Source: Diplocarpon mali (lineage: Eukaryota; Ascomycota; Leotiomycetes; Helotiales; Drepanopezizaceae). From it: a stretch of 15,672 bases of DNA. Position numbers and translations under genes: made by a program. Location of the stretch: NCBI GenBank assembly GCA_024741835.1, contig JAENRP010000549.1:1-15672 (forward strand). Reading direction: 5' to 3'. Shown here one piece after another: positions 1 to 9,854 of the stretch (position 1 is its first letter; each line of letters begins with the position of its first letter). The notes below the pieces were generated by a model. It did no database searches and had not been told where the DNA came from. It saw only the letters and a list, made by a program, of their open reading frames with translations.

Positions 1-1467
1 GATCACTTTATAATTGTTATTTATAAATTATATAAATTAATTATTAAAAACTCTTATATAATTTAACTTTATATAGATCTTATAGCTAGATAAAAGATTA
101 ATACTTAAGCTAAGTATAAGGAGAACATTTTATAAAAGGAAAGAAACGCTAGCGATATTCATCTCTATTATACCTATCGAGTCTATATATAACCTTCTAC
201 TACTAACCTTAATAGAGCGCCTTTTTATTTTAATAAGCAGGCCTTTAAATAGGTAGGGTTTATCAATTATATATGCTATATAATTAGTATTACTATACTA
301 ATCGGATTCAAGGATCTTATAAAGATCGGCTTTTAAAATATAAGCATTTTTATTATAATTATTATTTAAATTATCAGAAGTAGATTTAGGTTCAAATAAC
401 CTATTATTATTATTAAAGGTATCTACTAAAGTTCTGGCTAAATAGCCTTTTCCTTTGCCTTTCTTTAATAGTTGCAGCCTTCGGTAGGATAAGGGCAGTT
501 TGCTTCTTAACTTCTGCTTTAATTGCTTCTTAATATTAAAGCTAGCGACTATATCGATCAATTGCCTTTTAACTTTATAATTAGTAATATTATAAGCACT
601 ATTATAAAAGTAGCATCTCTAATAAGCTTAAGGGCTCGTCTTACGCTCTGTCCTCTTCTTAGGCTTATCGTTGCCTTATAATGCGGTATTTGCCGATTTA
701 GAGCATCCTTTGAAGTCTTGCTTAATAGTTTAAAGGAGGTCGATCTTCTTATAGATCTTAAGGTTAGGTTAAATGAAAAGAGATTATTTTACAATAGCGA
801 ACTTAAAAAGGAGGCTATTAAGTAGGAAATCAAAAAGCTAAGTTTCCTTAAAAGTTATAGCTATCTTAGGATCTGCGGCTTTTACTCTCCTCCTCACTTT
901 ATATAGTATAGATTAAGCAGAGTTTATATTTATATCTATATCCTTACTATCTTTATCTTTTTTATATTAAAATAAAGTGATCTACTATAGTAGATACTAG
1001 GTATTAAAGGCAATTGTCTAAGAGTATTTTACCTTTAAAGTATCCTATCTTATCTTTGCATTATTATAAACTTAAATAAAATCTCGATCTTTATCGCTTA
1101 AACCTCTATTGATCTTAAGCTTACATTTAGCTAAGGCCAGCCTATACTCCTTCTCCTTTTCTATATTTAAAATCTGCCTTTAGGATTCTTGGTTATTATC
1201 TATTAAAGCTCTTAGGCTAAGCTTATTTAATATATTTAGCAAATCCTTAGCAGTTATATTAGCTATTAAAGTGGAAGTAGACGAATTAGTAGAGGAAGTA
1301 TAAAGGGCTATTCTTATATATTTAATAAGTGTCTTTTAAATCGCTATTTTAATGCCTTTGCTCTTAAAGTAAAGCTCTAAATCATCGAACTATTATTACT
1401 AGTTCTTTCGAAAGAGTTAAAGGTCTTTAGGTCTAGTGTTTCGATCGGAATCGGAAGCTATTGCCAT
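1..1467 (-). pseudogene. gag-pol: Ty1/copia retrotransposon gag and protease region, RIP-degraded, 3' part beyond the window
   Basis: One minus-strand frame can be followed from an ATG at 1467-1465 to the window edge without a frameshift; its stops are at expected Gln or Trp positions. The N-terminal two thirds look like a copia Gag. A zinc knuckle lies at 615-577 (C-Y-F-Y-N-S-A-Y-N-I-T-N-Y), fitting CX2CX3HX4C once Tyr is read as Cys or His changed by RIP; this is one residue shorter than the usual CX2CX4HX4C. A Lys/Gly-rich linker follows. The aspartic protease site is at 291-262, where N-T-N-Y-I-A-Y-I-I-D corresponds by transitions only to the copia signature D-T-G-C-T-A-H-M-T-D. The typical protease sequence N-V-L-x-x-x-S-L-x-x-N-L-L-S follows near 110-60. 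The longest open piece is 561-298. Integrase and RT would lie left of the window. The element cannot be functional. Confidence 0.85.
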
Positions 1468-1748
1468 TTTAAATAGAATTGTATTAAAATCAAATAAATT
1501 AAATAGTTAAAGGCATTCCTCCTATCGAAAAGTTGAAATGATTAAATAGCAGGTGTTATAGAAGTATTAAATAGGGAGGAAGTCCTCTTATCGAAAAGGG
1601 TTTTTTAAGCTATAATATAGGGAATTATACCTCTTATAAAATATAGTAAAGCAAGGAATCACACCTCTTGCAGTACTAAAGGGGTTATAGAGTAAGGAAT
1701 CACACCTCTTATAATATAGGTTGGCTAAATAAGGAATCATACCTCTTA
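1468..1748. other. Non-coding spacer upstream of the copia gag
   Basis: This stretch lies between the copia ATG (minus strand) and the first part of ORF A (plus strand). On the minus strand it would be the copia 5' leader and possibly part of its 5' LTR, but no LTR edge can be placed because the partner LTR is outside the window. It holds the irregular repeat array described separately. The motif CCTCYTATCGAAA occurs near 1518 and 1585 and again near 2136, inside ORF A. No convincing coding frame was seen: the plus-strand frame of ORF A can be extended here, but the repeats fall in different codon phases. Confidence 0.4.
1621..1747. repeat. Four irregularly spaced copies of a 15-bp repeat
   Basis: The motif GGAATCACACCTCTT occurs at 1655-1669 and 1696-1710, with variants differing only by transitions at 1621-1635 and 1733-1747. 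Start-to-start spacings are 34, 41 and 37 bp, and the intervening sequences are only loosely similar (AT-rich, often with TATAATATAG). The uneven spacing and non-conserved codon phase argue against CRISPR and against a peptide repeat. It may be a decayed minisatellite in a retrotransposon leader or LTR. Confidence 0.7.
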
Positions 1749-1942
1749 TTCGCCGATTACTCGCCTTTTACTATAAGTCTTATTCAACTTCCTACTAATA
1801 GTTATAGCGCAAGTGCTTTCTAAGGAAAGTTAATAATCTATTATTAGTCTAGCTAGAGCTTATAACTTATTAAGCTTAAGTGAGTCGGCGCAGTAGGTAA
1901 GGGAAACTTCTAAAGGTCGATAGTCAATATATTAGTAAGAGT

Positions 1943-1973
1943 TAAGGAAGGAAGGTTACCCCTTTCTTCCTTA
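1943..1973. repeat. Inverted repeat (hairpin) of 13-bp arms
   Basis: Arms TAAGGAAGGAAGG (1943-1955) and CCTTTCTTCCTTA (1961-1973) pair at 12 of 13 positions around a 5-base loop. It sits just upstream of the clear part of ORF A. The function is unknown; it could be a terminator-like or element-end structure. Confidence 0.6.
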
Positions 1974-1994
1974 TAGCTATATACGTATTAATAT

Positions 1995-2014
1995 CCTACT
2001 GATTAAGCAGTAGG
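1995..2014. repeat. Inverted repeat (hairpin) of 7-bp arms
   Basis: CCTACTG (1995-2001) and CAGTAGG (2008-2014) are perfect inverted repeats with a 6-base loop. It lies 20 bp after the longer hairpin. A repeat this short could arise by chance. Confidence 0.4.
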
Positions 2015-2078
2015 GTCATATAATAATACATCAGAGTGATAGCTATATTACCCATCTTAATATAAACTATATAATTTA

Positions 2079-2101
2079 ACTCGCAGTCTTAGACTAAGAG
2101 T
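2079..2101. repeat. 23-bp palindrome, copy 1 (in ORF A)
   Basis: It starts ACTCGCAG and ends CTAAGAGT, and has decayed in the centre. Read in the ORF A frame it gives T-R-S-L-R-L-R-V. It is closest to copy 11 in the chromovirus gag, which also starts ACTCGCAG. Confidence 0.8.
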
Positions 2102-3464
2102 TAAAAGTGAGAATTTTAAAACTAAACCTAACCTACCTCTTATCGAAATGATTCTAGAAACCGCTGCTAAATAAACTGCTTAAACGCTTAGCGCAGCCTC
2201 TTTAGAATTTTCAAAATCTTTAAAGGACTCTCCTTTAGCTAAACGACCTATTTTAGCTTAACCTTTAAAAAGGATAGATCGTTTAATAGCTACCTTAGCT
2301 AATTTGCAATTTAAAACTAAAGGATTGCGCGCTCGATTAGACTCCTTCCTTAATAACTTAAAAGAGCTAGTTCTTAACTTCTTTATATCTATATACAACC
2401 GTTTTAGAAATGATAATATAAGGGAAGACCCTATTCCTATTGCTTTAAAGATAACTAAAAGAGCTATTAAATAGATTTAATAGCTTATCTTAAATAAGTT
2501 CGCCTTTATAGATATTATTTAATTCTTTAATAATTATAAAAGTTAAGAACCTAATCTCTTAGATGCTAAGCGAGACTATTTTATCTTATAAGAAAGAGAA
2601 TGCAAAGAGAAATCTATTAATTAGGACATTTGTAATTATAGCAACGTGCCTTAATCGGTTATTCTTAACTTTAAGCTTAGAGAATGATATGATATTTAGG
2701 TATCCTTTATAATAAAAACTCACTTTCGATAGTATCTTCTTAGCATAGGAATCGAAGGGAGAAGACTTTGCGACCTTTATATTTGCTCTCTTTTAGTTTA
2801 CTATAGTCTTAATTATAAAGGCTTTGATATTAATAAAACTATTAAATACCTTAAACTTCTTTATATAATAGAAGATATCGATCTTTTTCTAATCTACTTT
2901 AATAATCAATTCTTTATCTTTTTAAGGATACGCAAATCCAACCTATTAATAATAGAGGCATCTTTAGATACTATAAAATTCAAGGCTAATCTTAAAGCCT
3001 TAAAGGCGTTAGAGCCGATTAAATAGAATAATTCTTTCTTTTTGATATTATTAAGTAATAAATAGTAAAAGGAAATAGAGGAAGAAGGGTTAATTATAAT
3101 GCCTAAACCCTTTGGATGCCGCTTCTTAACCGATAATTTTACTACTAATAATAGTACTTTTATAGGTATATTCCTTTCTATTATAAGATAAAAAGTAGAA
3201 ATATACCTTTATTACTTCTACTTTATAAATAACGCGACCTTTATATCTTTTTATTTTTTTTATAATATAATATTCAATCTTATTTAATAAGTCCTTCGGA
3301 TGTATTATAGACTCTACCTCTTAGCTATAATAGTGAAAAGTAAAGGAGCCTATTAGCTTATAGCCTACTTTAAACCTCTTTAATTGATTGGCCTTAGTCT
3401 TTATAATTAAGTTGTTTTAATAAAGAGAGATGCAAGTACTATTAATAAAGAAATTCCGATTATT

Positions 3465-3487
3465 ACTTGCGGTCCTGGCTTATAAGT
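3465..3487. repeat. 23-bp palindrome, copy 2 (in ORF A)
   Basis: It starts ACTTGCGG and ends TTATAAGT. Its codon phase in ORF A gives T-C-G-P-G-L-stop-V, the stop standing where other copies have CGA (Arg). Confidence 0.85.
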
Positions 3488-4349
3488 CAATTTTATTAAA
3501 AAGCAAGTCTTGGATTATTAGATCCTACTAATTGGATAAGGGCCAGCTTTTAGAAGCCTTAATAGGTAGGTTAGCTCTTAATCGAATATGAAACTTATTC
3601 TATCTATAAAGAAGATAAGTCAATAGACTTCTTAAGCACTTAGTTCAAAATCTTAATTAGCTTGAATAATTGCAAAATTAAAGCAAAAGGAGATCTTGCG
3701 ACCTATTACTAATAATAGCAATCCAATTATAGTAATAATAAAATAGGGATACCTTTTTAAAATGCTTTTGGATAATTCTTATAGGACTGGTGGTTTTATA
3801 GCCTTTTATAATAACTATATAGCTATCTGCGATAAGAATACCTTAGAAAATAAGACTTAAATTTCTGATCTTATCTTTTTAGTCTTTGCTTTAAAGCAAC
3901 TTCTAGTACTTCGATAGATTAATATAAGTAGAACTACTACACCTTTTAAGGTAGCTTTTTATCTTAAGAATTGCAGTAGCCTCTTTAAAGCTATTATTAG
4001 TCGACGCTCTTAGATAGACCCCTTAGTTATAATTGAAGTATAGAAGTTGTTTCTTCTTAATAAAGACGAATTGAAAATCTACTTTATAGAATATAATTAG
4101 AAACTCTTTAATACCCTTATTAATGCTTAGACGAATGTTATAAATACTAAGTCGCTTCTTTATAGACTCAAGTCTTAAGGATAATGCGATAAAATAAATG
4201 CTATCTAAGAGCCAAATGCATTAATTGATAAAGATATTATTATAAAAAAATTTAAAAAAGAGATAAGCTATAATATTAGTATAGTGCTAGACCCTGATTT
4301 AGGAACCAATTCCCTATTTTTACCCTTAAGCTTAGAAACGCCAAGACTA

Positions 4350-4372
4350 ACTCGCAAGCCCGGCCTGCGAGT
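4350..4372. repeat. 23-bp palindrome, copy 3 (best preserved, in ORF A)
   Basis: Arms ACTCGCAAGCC and GGCCTGCGAGT flank a single C. Ten of eleven arm positions pair, and the one mismatch is a G-to-A type change. It reads T-R-K-P-G-L-R-V in ORF A. This copy defines the likely ancestral palindrome. Confidence 0.95.
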
Positions 4373-4601
4373 AAGGTTGGACTCGGCTAACTTTAGCCTA
4401 TAAGATGGTTCGGATGAACTTCGGCTATTAAATCTAAGGGTACTAATAGAAGATCCTTTAAAAGAGGTCCCTAAAGCTGAAAAATCGCTGAGAAGTAAGA
4501 ACTAACGCAAGAGAAGAAGACTTTAAAGTGATAATAGAACCGATAATTGAGTCGAGCAATCTGGAGAATCTAGCCTATTACCTTTAAAGAATACTATTTA
4601 A

Positions 4602-4834
4602 AGAACTTACGAATTTGAGTTAAATCTTTTTTTTTTAAGATTATCTACTTCCTATATACCAGCACCTTATTATTCTCTATTTATTATTCTATTTTATATA
4701 TATTCTTTACTCTACTTTATTCTTTATATAATCCATCCCTTGATTATTTCCTTTATATATAACTTTCTAACGCTTACCTTTGAAATATCATCCTTACCTT
4801 TGATAATTGTCATTTACTAATTATAGGTCCTAGT
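4602..4834 (+). promoter_or_regulatory. Pyrimidine-rich, promoter-like spacer before ORF B
   Basis: The plus strand is rich in T and C and poor in G, with a T-run near 4627 and a TATA-like CTTTATATATAAC near 4751-4763, some 75 bp before the ATG at 4835. Pyrimidine-rich leaders of this kind are common just upstream of fungal genes. It separates ORF A from ORF B, whose codon phases differ, and is the best candidate for the ORF B promoter and 5' leader. The assignment rests on composition and position only. Confidence 0.4.
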
Positions 4835-6001
4835 ATGCGTTACGCCCCACTTTTATTCCCACTTCCAGCCTCTTTATGCCCACTTTTCCTTTATGTACTA
4901 GCGCAATTCCAAAACTCTATAAATAAGCCTCTCTCCGCATTACGATTTTACTTTTCTTACTTCTTCTATAACCCTACTAGACCTATAATACTAGTACTAC
5001 TACTATTATCTTTTGTTATTAATCTTTTCTAGTATAAGCTTCTTATATTGTTAATCTTTCTTAAATAATCATCTCTTTATTTAGAACTACCCCCTCCTAC
5101 CAAATAATTTATTATAGCACTACTAAGCTTAAGCAAGAAAGCCACACCTAAGAAGAATATATCAATTGTGGCTTTAGGCAGCAAACCCTTAAATACCGCT
5201 AATAATAAACTAATATTAAAGGGTAACTTTTCATAAGACGGAAAAGCTCTAAGATTATTAAAAGATATAGTAACCACTTATAGAACATTAGGTAAAATAG
5301 AATAGCAAGTATTCTTAAACTCATCTATAGAAGTATTAAACTATAGAATTTCTACTATAGAAGAAGGATTTTTAAGCTTTAATGATTTTCTTAAGAATAA
5401 GCTTAAGATAAAAGGGATCGATTATGAAAAATTTCTATAGGAATATTAAAAGTATGCTAATTCAATGGATTTATTTTAGAAAAATCGAGATAAGAAGAAT
5501 AAGTATATAAAAAGATTATTACAATTTATAAGTAGTACCTATAATATACTTTTCCAAACCTACTTTATAACTAATATTACTATTAATAACGCCTTATAAG
5601 GGCTTGGCAAAATCTTTAAGATATACTAACCTATAGTAAAGGCTATATAGGTATTAAATCATTTCACTATCTAAGAAGGTATAAAAAAGCTATAGGGAAA
5701 TAGCATTAGAGGTAGAAAATTTATTAGGTTCTTAAGCACTATTATACACTCTACTATTCAGACTATAAAAGACAAACCCTTATAGTATAATAATTTTATA
5801 CTTCCCGACCAAACTGTTTTAAATACACTTAGCCTTTAACAGTTATAATATAATCTACTTATTATAAAAGAAAAGATGACTTATCTCGCTAAGTATACTA
5901 TAAATTACTTTAACAATAAGATAGAGAGATAGGAGTTTATTATCCTTATTACTTTAAAAATGCTATTACCTTTAATAGGAATAACTAATAAGGAAAATTT
6001 G

Positions 6002-6024
6002 ACTCGTAGGCCTGGCCTATAAGT
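6002..6024. repeat. 23-bp palindrome, copy 4 (in ORF B)
   Basis: Arms ACTCGTAGGCC and GGCCTATAAGT surround one T; mismatches between the arms are transitions. It reads T-R-R-P-G-L-stop-V in ORF B and is followed by GGAATC, as several other copies are. Confidence 0.92.
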
Positions 6025-6187
6025 GGAATCAGCATATAAGGAGGATGTCCCTAAGCCAGAGGTACCTATAATACTAAGAACTCAAGCAGCTGACCTGCCT
6101 GACTACCAATCCTTTAACTTAGACGAATTTGAGTCACTATCCTTAGAAATGCCTTAAATACTTTAAATACTAGTAGTAAAGAGAATG

Positions 6188-6210
6188 ACTCGTAGGCCTA
6201 GCTTATAAGT
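6188..6210. repeat. 23-bp palindrome, copy 5 (in ORF B)
   Basis: It starts ACTCGTAGGCC and ends AGCTTATAAGT. It reads T-R-R-P-S-L-stop-V. It lies 186 bp (62 codons) after copy 4, and the symmetry extends at least one base further on each side (G before, C after). Confidence 0.92.
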
Positions 6211-7417
6211 CAATATACATAATGCTTTAGACTTAAAAGATGATTTATCTAATAAAGAGATTAGCAATATTATTAATATACTAGAAATTTTTAATAATAT
6301 TAAAAGGGATACCGCTGATATTGTACAATCTTTCCCTAATAACCTATAAAAATTTGTTCTCAAATTCTATAAGTTAATAATAAAGCGTTTAAGAAAAGAA
6401 GGTTAAGGAGAAGTCTTATTAGCATAGGAAAGGATAATAAAAGCCATTAAGCAGATTATAAAACTACTATAAGACGAATTTTCTATAGATAATATTATAC
6501 AGTTCTTTATTAAGTATAAGAAATTAAAGGGTGACTTTTATATTCTTAAAGAGAAATCCGAAGTTAATATAAATATCATCTTTATAGAATGTTATTAGGT
6601 CCTCCTTAATATAAAGATAATACTATAATATAGCAATAGTTTTAAGATAATAGTAATATTAGAAATAAAGATAAGACTTATAAAGTTTATAATAGGAATA
6701 TTTAAGGACTTCAATTTTGAAAAGTTTTACGCCCTTTATAAGCGCTAATATGCGCAATACTATAGATTAGCAACAATAGGTATTAATAATAAAGATATAT
6801 CGTCTAATATCTACAAATTTTGCACTGCTCCCAACCCGACTTTATTTTTATTATATCTAGGAAATTATGCAATTATAGCTACTGGCAATAGAATAGTAAA
6901 CCAAGTTAAGAAGGATATATTATTAGGCTTCTCTAAGTTTAGAGTAGCACTTAAAGCCCTTAAATTGTTCTATAATATCGCATAGACCTTTGCCTAGTAT
7001 AACGCTATACTAACTATTGATAACTTTATATCATTCTATAGCAAAGGCTTTTTAAATATGCCTAAGTTATTTAGCTGCGCCTTTTTAAGCACTATACGTA
7101 CGCATAATTATAGTAATCATAGAAAGAATTCATTTTTGATATTAGTATAAGAAGAACTAGAGATATACTAATACTACTTCCGGACCTTGGATAAGAAGCC
7201 AAACCCCCCCTTTGCCTTCCTTTATAATATGACTTATAGCTTAATACAATAGACACTAAGGATATATCATAGATTATACCTAAGTGCTCTACTAACTTAA
7301 TATAAGTCTTTATACAAACTAGTAACATATCCTAAGCCTATATAGTTTATTAGAATTGACTACTACTTAAGAGTTATTACTATTAAGATTAATATTAATA
7401 TAAGATTTATAAGATTG

Positions 7418-7440
7418 ACTCCTAGGCCTAGCTCGTAGGT
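7418..7440. repeat. 23-bp palindrome, copy 6 (in ORF B)
   Basis: It starts ACTCCTAGGCC and ends AGCTCGTAGGT. It reads T-P-R-P-S-S-stop-V. The CCTAGG arm variant is shared with the copies in the chromovirus pol gene. Confidence 0.88.
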
Positions 7441-7881
7441 TAATCCACCTAATAATAGAACTATTGACTATTATATGATTCCGGCAGCTAAACAATCGAC
7501 TAGAGAATTCGCTATTTAGGAAAAATCCTATAAATTATCAAATCTTATACCCTAATGCCCTAAGAATACTCAATAGATCTTACTAAATCTAGCTCGAAAT
7601 GCAGCATAATAGAAAGAATTAAATACTAGAGAGAAGACACTTATAAAGGAGTACATCTCTAATAAGACGACTCCGTTCTCTATATTTACTAAATAAGGCA
7701 CGTTTGTTAATATAGAATCTATTAAAGAACTAAGAAAAGGTGGCTTTCTTACTATTAGTAATAACTATATAGAAGTTATTAGTAATAACTCACTAGAGAA
7801 TAGCATAGACCTAGAAGATTTTCTTATCGATTCCATCGGTATAAAGAGACCTAGCACTATAAGATAGAGTATTACTAGAGA

Positions 7882-7886
7882 ATCGT
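7882..7886. repeat. Target-site duplication ATCGT (left copy)
   Basis: ATCGT directly precedes the left LTR and is repeated at 14849-14853 directly after the right LTR. A 5-bp duplication is typical of Ty3/gypsy integrases. Confidence 0.9.
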
Positions 7887-8129
7887 TGTTACGACTTGCT
7901 CTGGAGCGTATAGTGGGGCGAGAATCGAACGCTGACTGTATTACCTCAAGAGGTACGCTATGTAATGGAGAAGAAAAGATGAAGAAGAGAGAGTCTTTAG
8001 TAGAGCTCCTCCAGAATAAGTACAGGTGCTTTACTAGCGTGCATATGATCTAGCCACCTTGCTACCTTAGTATGCACCTGACTTTGATATAATACGTGAT
8101 ATAACCCTGCATATGATGCGGCTATAATA
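7887..8129 (-). repeat. 3' LTR of the chromovirus (left copy, 243 bp)
   Basis: It begins TGTTACGAC and ends TATAATA on the plus strand, consistent with ancestral TGTTAC/GTAACA ends changed by RIP. It matches the right LTR over the full 243 bp with no indel. I count about two dozen differences, all of them transitions. It is the 3' LTR because the polypurine tract adjoins it. Confidence 0.96.
7942..7955. repeat. Short inverted repeat within the LTR
   Basis: TACCTC and GAGGTA are perfect inverted arms around AA. The right LTR has the same element with one transition (CTTAAGAGG). It may be a regulatory or transcript-folding element of the LTR. Confidence 0.4.
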
Positions 8130-8144
8130 CTACCCCCCCCCTTT
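8130..8144 (-). promoter_or_regulatory. Polypurine tract (plus-strand DNA priming site)
   Basis: On the minus strand the sequence AAAGGGGGGGGGTAG directly adjoins the 3' LTR, as expected of the primer for second-strand synthesis. The run of nine G is striking in such AT-rich DNA. The terminal TAG is in the pol frame and may be its stop codon. Confidence 0.88.
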
Positions 8145-9786
8145 GAAAAACTGCGCCTGCGCAGTTGTATCTATAGGCGTATTGTCTTCTAGGTCCTTAT
8201 AATTATCAACTCTATTGTTATATGACCTTAGCTAGCTTGATAGCGCCCTTAGTGGCCCTTTAGCTTAAGGGTTTTTTAAATGGAAATTTTAAATAGTATA
8301 TAGCGCCGTTATAGCATTAGAGTATAGGTACTATTTAAGGTCTTTATTAGCTCCTTTCTACTTAATCTGATATTCGAGCTTCTTAACTTAAATACAAGAT
8401 CCAATTATTTCTTCTATCTCCTACTCTTCTTATTCTAGCAGTACTTTAATTATAGCAAGAGGTTCTTTAACTTATTTTAATAGAGGGTTGGGAATATATT
8501 TATATAATAAGTGGGAGTAGAAAATAGGGTAGATCGAATAAAGCGAATCAAGCAATTATAGCTTCTAGCTTTCCTTTAGCTTTTCTAGTACTTTTATAAG
8601 GCCGTACTACTTATCGGAGAGCTTTCGGCTCGGCCGGTCTAGTTTCCAATTTTTAATACTAATTAGTATATTATCTCCTATATTCTAATTAACTAGCTAG
8701 CAGTAGAGATCTGCGAGCCGTTTTATTTTAGCTTATTATACTTAAAGAGATGATTAGGCGAATTAGACTACTTTTTAAGCTTTAGTAGCTATGCGAAGTG
8801 CCGTTTTACAATTTAATCTCTTAATTGCTTTCTATAAAGGCTTTAGGTTAATTAAATTCCAAGAGGAGCGAGCTTCGTAGCCGTTTAGCACTTGGAAAAG
8901 GGAAATTTGCCTTAGGGATTTGTAAAGCAAGGCCAATTGGGCAATATCTATTAAAGGCAAGAGACGACTCCAATTGTCTTAGTAGTATAAGTAGAACGGT
9001 CTAAGGCATTATTTTAAGTATTAGTTTATAATCTTAGTTTAGCTATCGATATTAGGGTTATAAGCTATAGTTAGCTTAACCTTTATACCTAGTATTCGAT
9101 AGAGCTCTTTTTAAAAGGTAGAGACGAATTAGGCGCCTCTATCTAATAGAATTAAGTTAAGCATATTAAAATGGCGTATCTAATAAATTAAAAACAACTT
9201 TATAAGGCCTTTTGCGTTAACTGTCTTATAGTATAGGATTAATACTGCCTTTTTTAATAATCGGTCTATTATTACTAGTGCAAAGTTGTAGCTGAGTTCG
9301 TTAAGTAGGAGCTTTATAAAATCCATAGTCAAGTGTTAATATACTCGTTTGGGAATTAGCAAGGGTTAAAGGAAACCTAGGGTCTTATTATAATAAGCTT
9401 TTATTCTTAAATAATAATAGTTTTAGATATAAGTGCTAATATCGCTGCTAAGGCTTTTTTAATAGTATTTTCTTCCTATTAGAAGTCTGGTCTTTCTAAT
9501 TCCCGCGTATGCAACGTAAGGTTACTTATATATATAACGAATTAGGGCTATTTGCAATTTAGGAGGTTGGGATAGTATAATAAGTCTACCTTAAAAGAAG
9601 AGTTTGCCTTAGCTGAGTTTATAGTTAAGGCTATGGCTCTACGCCTTGTCTCGGAACTTCTATAGCTTAAGGGAGGTCTTATTAGCTTAAATGACCTTAT
9701 CGATAATATAGTAGCTCATTATATTATACTTAACCTTAGACGTTAGGTCGGCAAGTGCCTCTATTAGTGCAATAGGCATAATCGTT

Positions 9787-9809
9787 ACTCGTAGGCTAGG
9801 CCTAGGAGT
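9787..9809. repeat. 23-bp palindrome, copy 7 (in pol)
   Basis: On the plus strand it starts ACTCGTAGGCT and ends GCCTAGGAGT. In the pol frame (minus strand) it reads T-P-R-P-S-L-R-V. It is followed on the plus strand by GGAATT. Confidence 0.92.
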
Positions 9810-9831
9810 GGAATTGATCTGCGCTAAAGTC

Positions 9832-9854
9832 ACTTGTAGGCCGGGCCTAGGAGT
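9832..9854. repeat. 23-bp palindrome, copy 8 (in pol)
   Basis: It starts ACTTGTAGGCC and ends GGCCTAGGAGT around one G. In the pol frame it reads T-P-R-P-G-L-Q-V. Its start is exactly 45 bp from that of copy 7. Confidence 0.93.

Larger units (their letters stand above)
1749..4601 (+). pseudogene. ORF A: RIP-degraded repeat-family protein of unknown function
   Basis: I do not recognise this protein. One plus-strand frame can be followed from at least 2040, and more doubtfully from about 1749, to a TAA at 4599-4601 with no frameshift I could find. The interruptions are TAA, TAG or TGA codons where Gln or Trp would be expected. The start is unclear because RIP turns ATG into ATA. Near 2150-2420 the protein looks helical and charged; the middle is hydrophobic and Asn/Phe/Tyr-rich after decay. 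The C-terminal part (about 4350-4600) is hydrophilic with a basic R-K-R-R-R cluster near 4508, compatible with nucleic-acid binding or nuclear import. Three 23-bp palindromes (2079, 3465, 4350) are inserted in the same codon phase. Heavy RIP implies a multi-copy family, probably mobile-element-borne. The real stop could lie elsewhere if the 4599 TAA is itself a RIP product. Confidence 0.6.
4835..7886 (+). pseudogene. ORF B, 5' portion: RIP-degraded repeat-family protein, split by a chromovirus
   Basis: I do not recognise this protein. One plus-strand frame runs from the ATG at 4835 to the chromovirus target site at 7882-7886, with stops at Gln/Trp/Arg-type codons and no frameshift I could see. 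The first 65 codons are open but pyrimidine-rich and hydrophobic (L-L-L-L-S-F-V-I), so they may be leader rather than protein; a later former ATG, now ATA, for example near 5045, is equally possible. The rest is Ile/Lys/Asn/Tyr-rich and predominantly helical in appearance. An acidic stretch near 6110-6155 carries E-S-L-S-L-E-M-P. Palindromes at 6002, 6188 and 7418 are all in the same codon phase. The frame continues at 14849 once the inserted element is removed. It is probably a second protein of the repeat unit that carries ORF A. Confidence 0.65.

Noticed and set aside
298..561. 87-codon minus-strand open frame as a separate small gene
   Set aside because: It is the stop-free part of the copia gag-protease frame, which continues in the same phase on both sides with RIP-type stops.
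1621..1747. CRISPR array
   Set aside because: The four 15-bp repeats vary, spacings are 34, 41 and 37 bp, and the setting is a RIP-mutated fungal transposon; there are no cas genes.
1749..4601. ORF A as a Starship captain (DUF3435 tyrosine recombinase) or a helicase
   Set aside because: No R...H-x-x-R...Y arrangement and no Walker A or B motif could be recognised in the translated frame, even allowing RIP changes.
5077..7328. Minus-strand open frames at 5077-5277, 6163-6363 and 7092-7328
   Set aside because: They lie opposite the continuous ORF B frame, have low-complexity Leu/Ile/Ser composition, and two overlap palindromes or domains better explained on the plus strand.
7887..8129. tRNA gene in the LTR
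   Set aside because: Only a B-box/T-loop-like motif is present. The T stem does not pair well, the distance to any A-box is too short, and there is no full cloverleaf.
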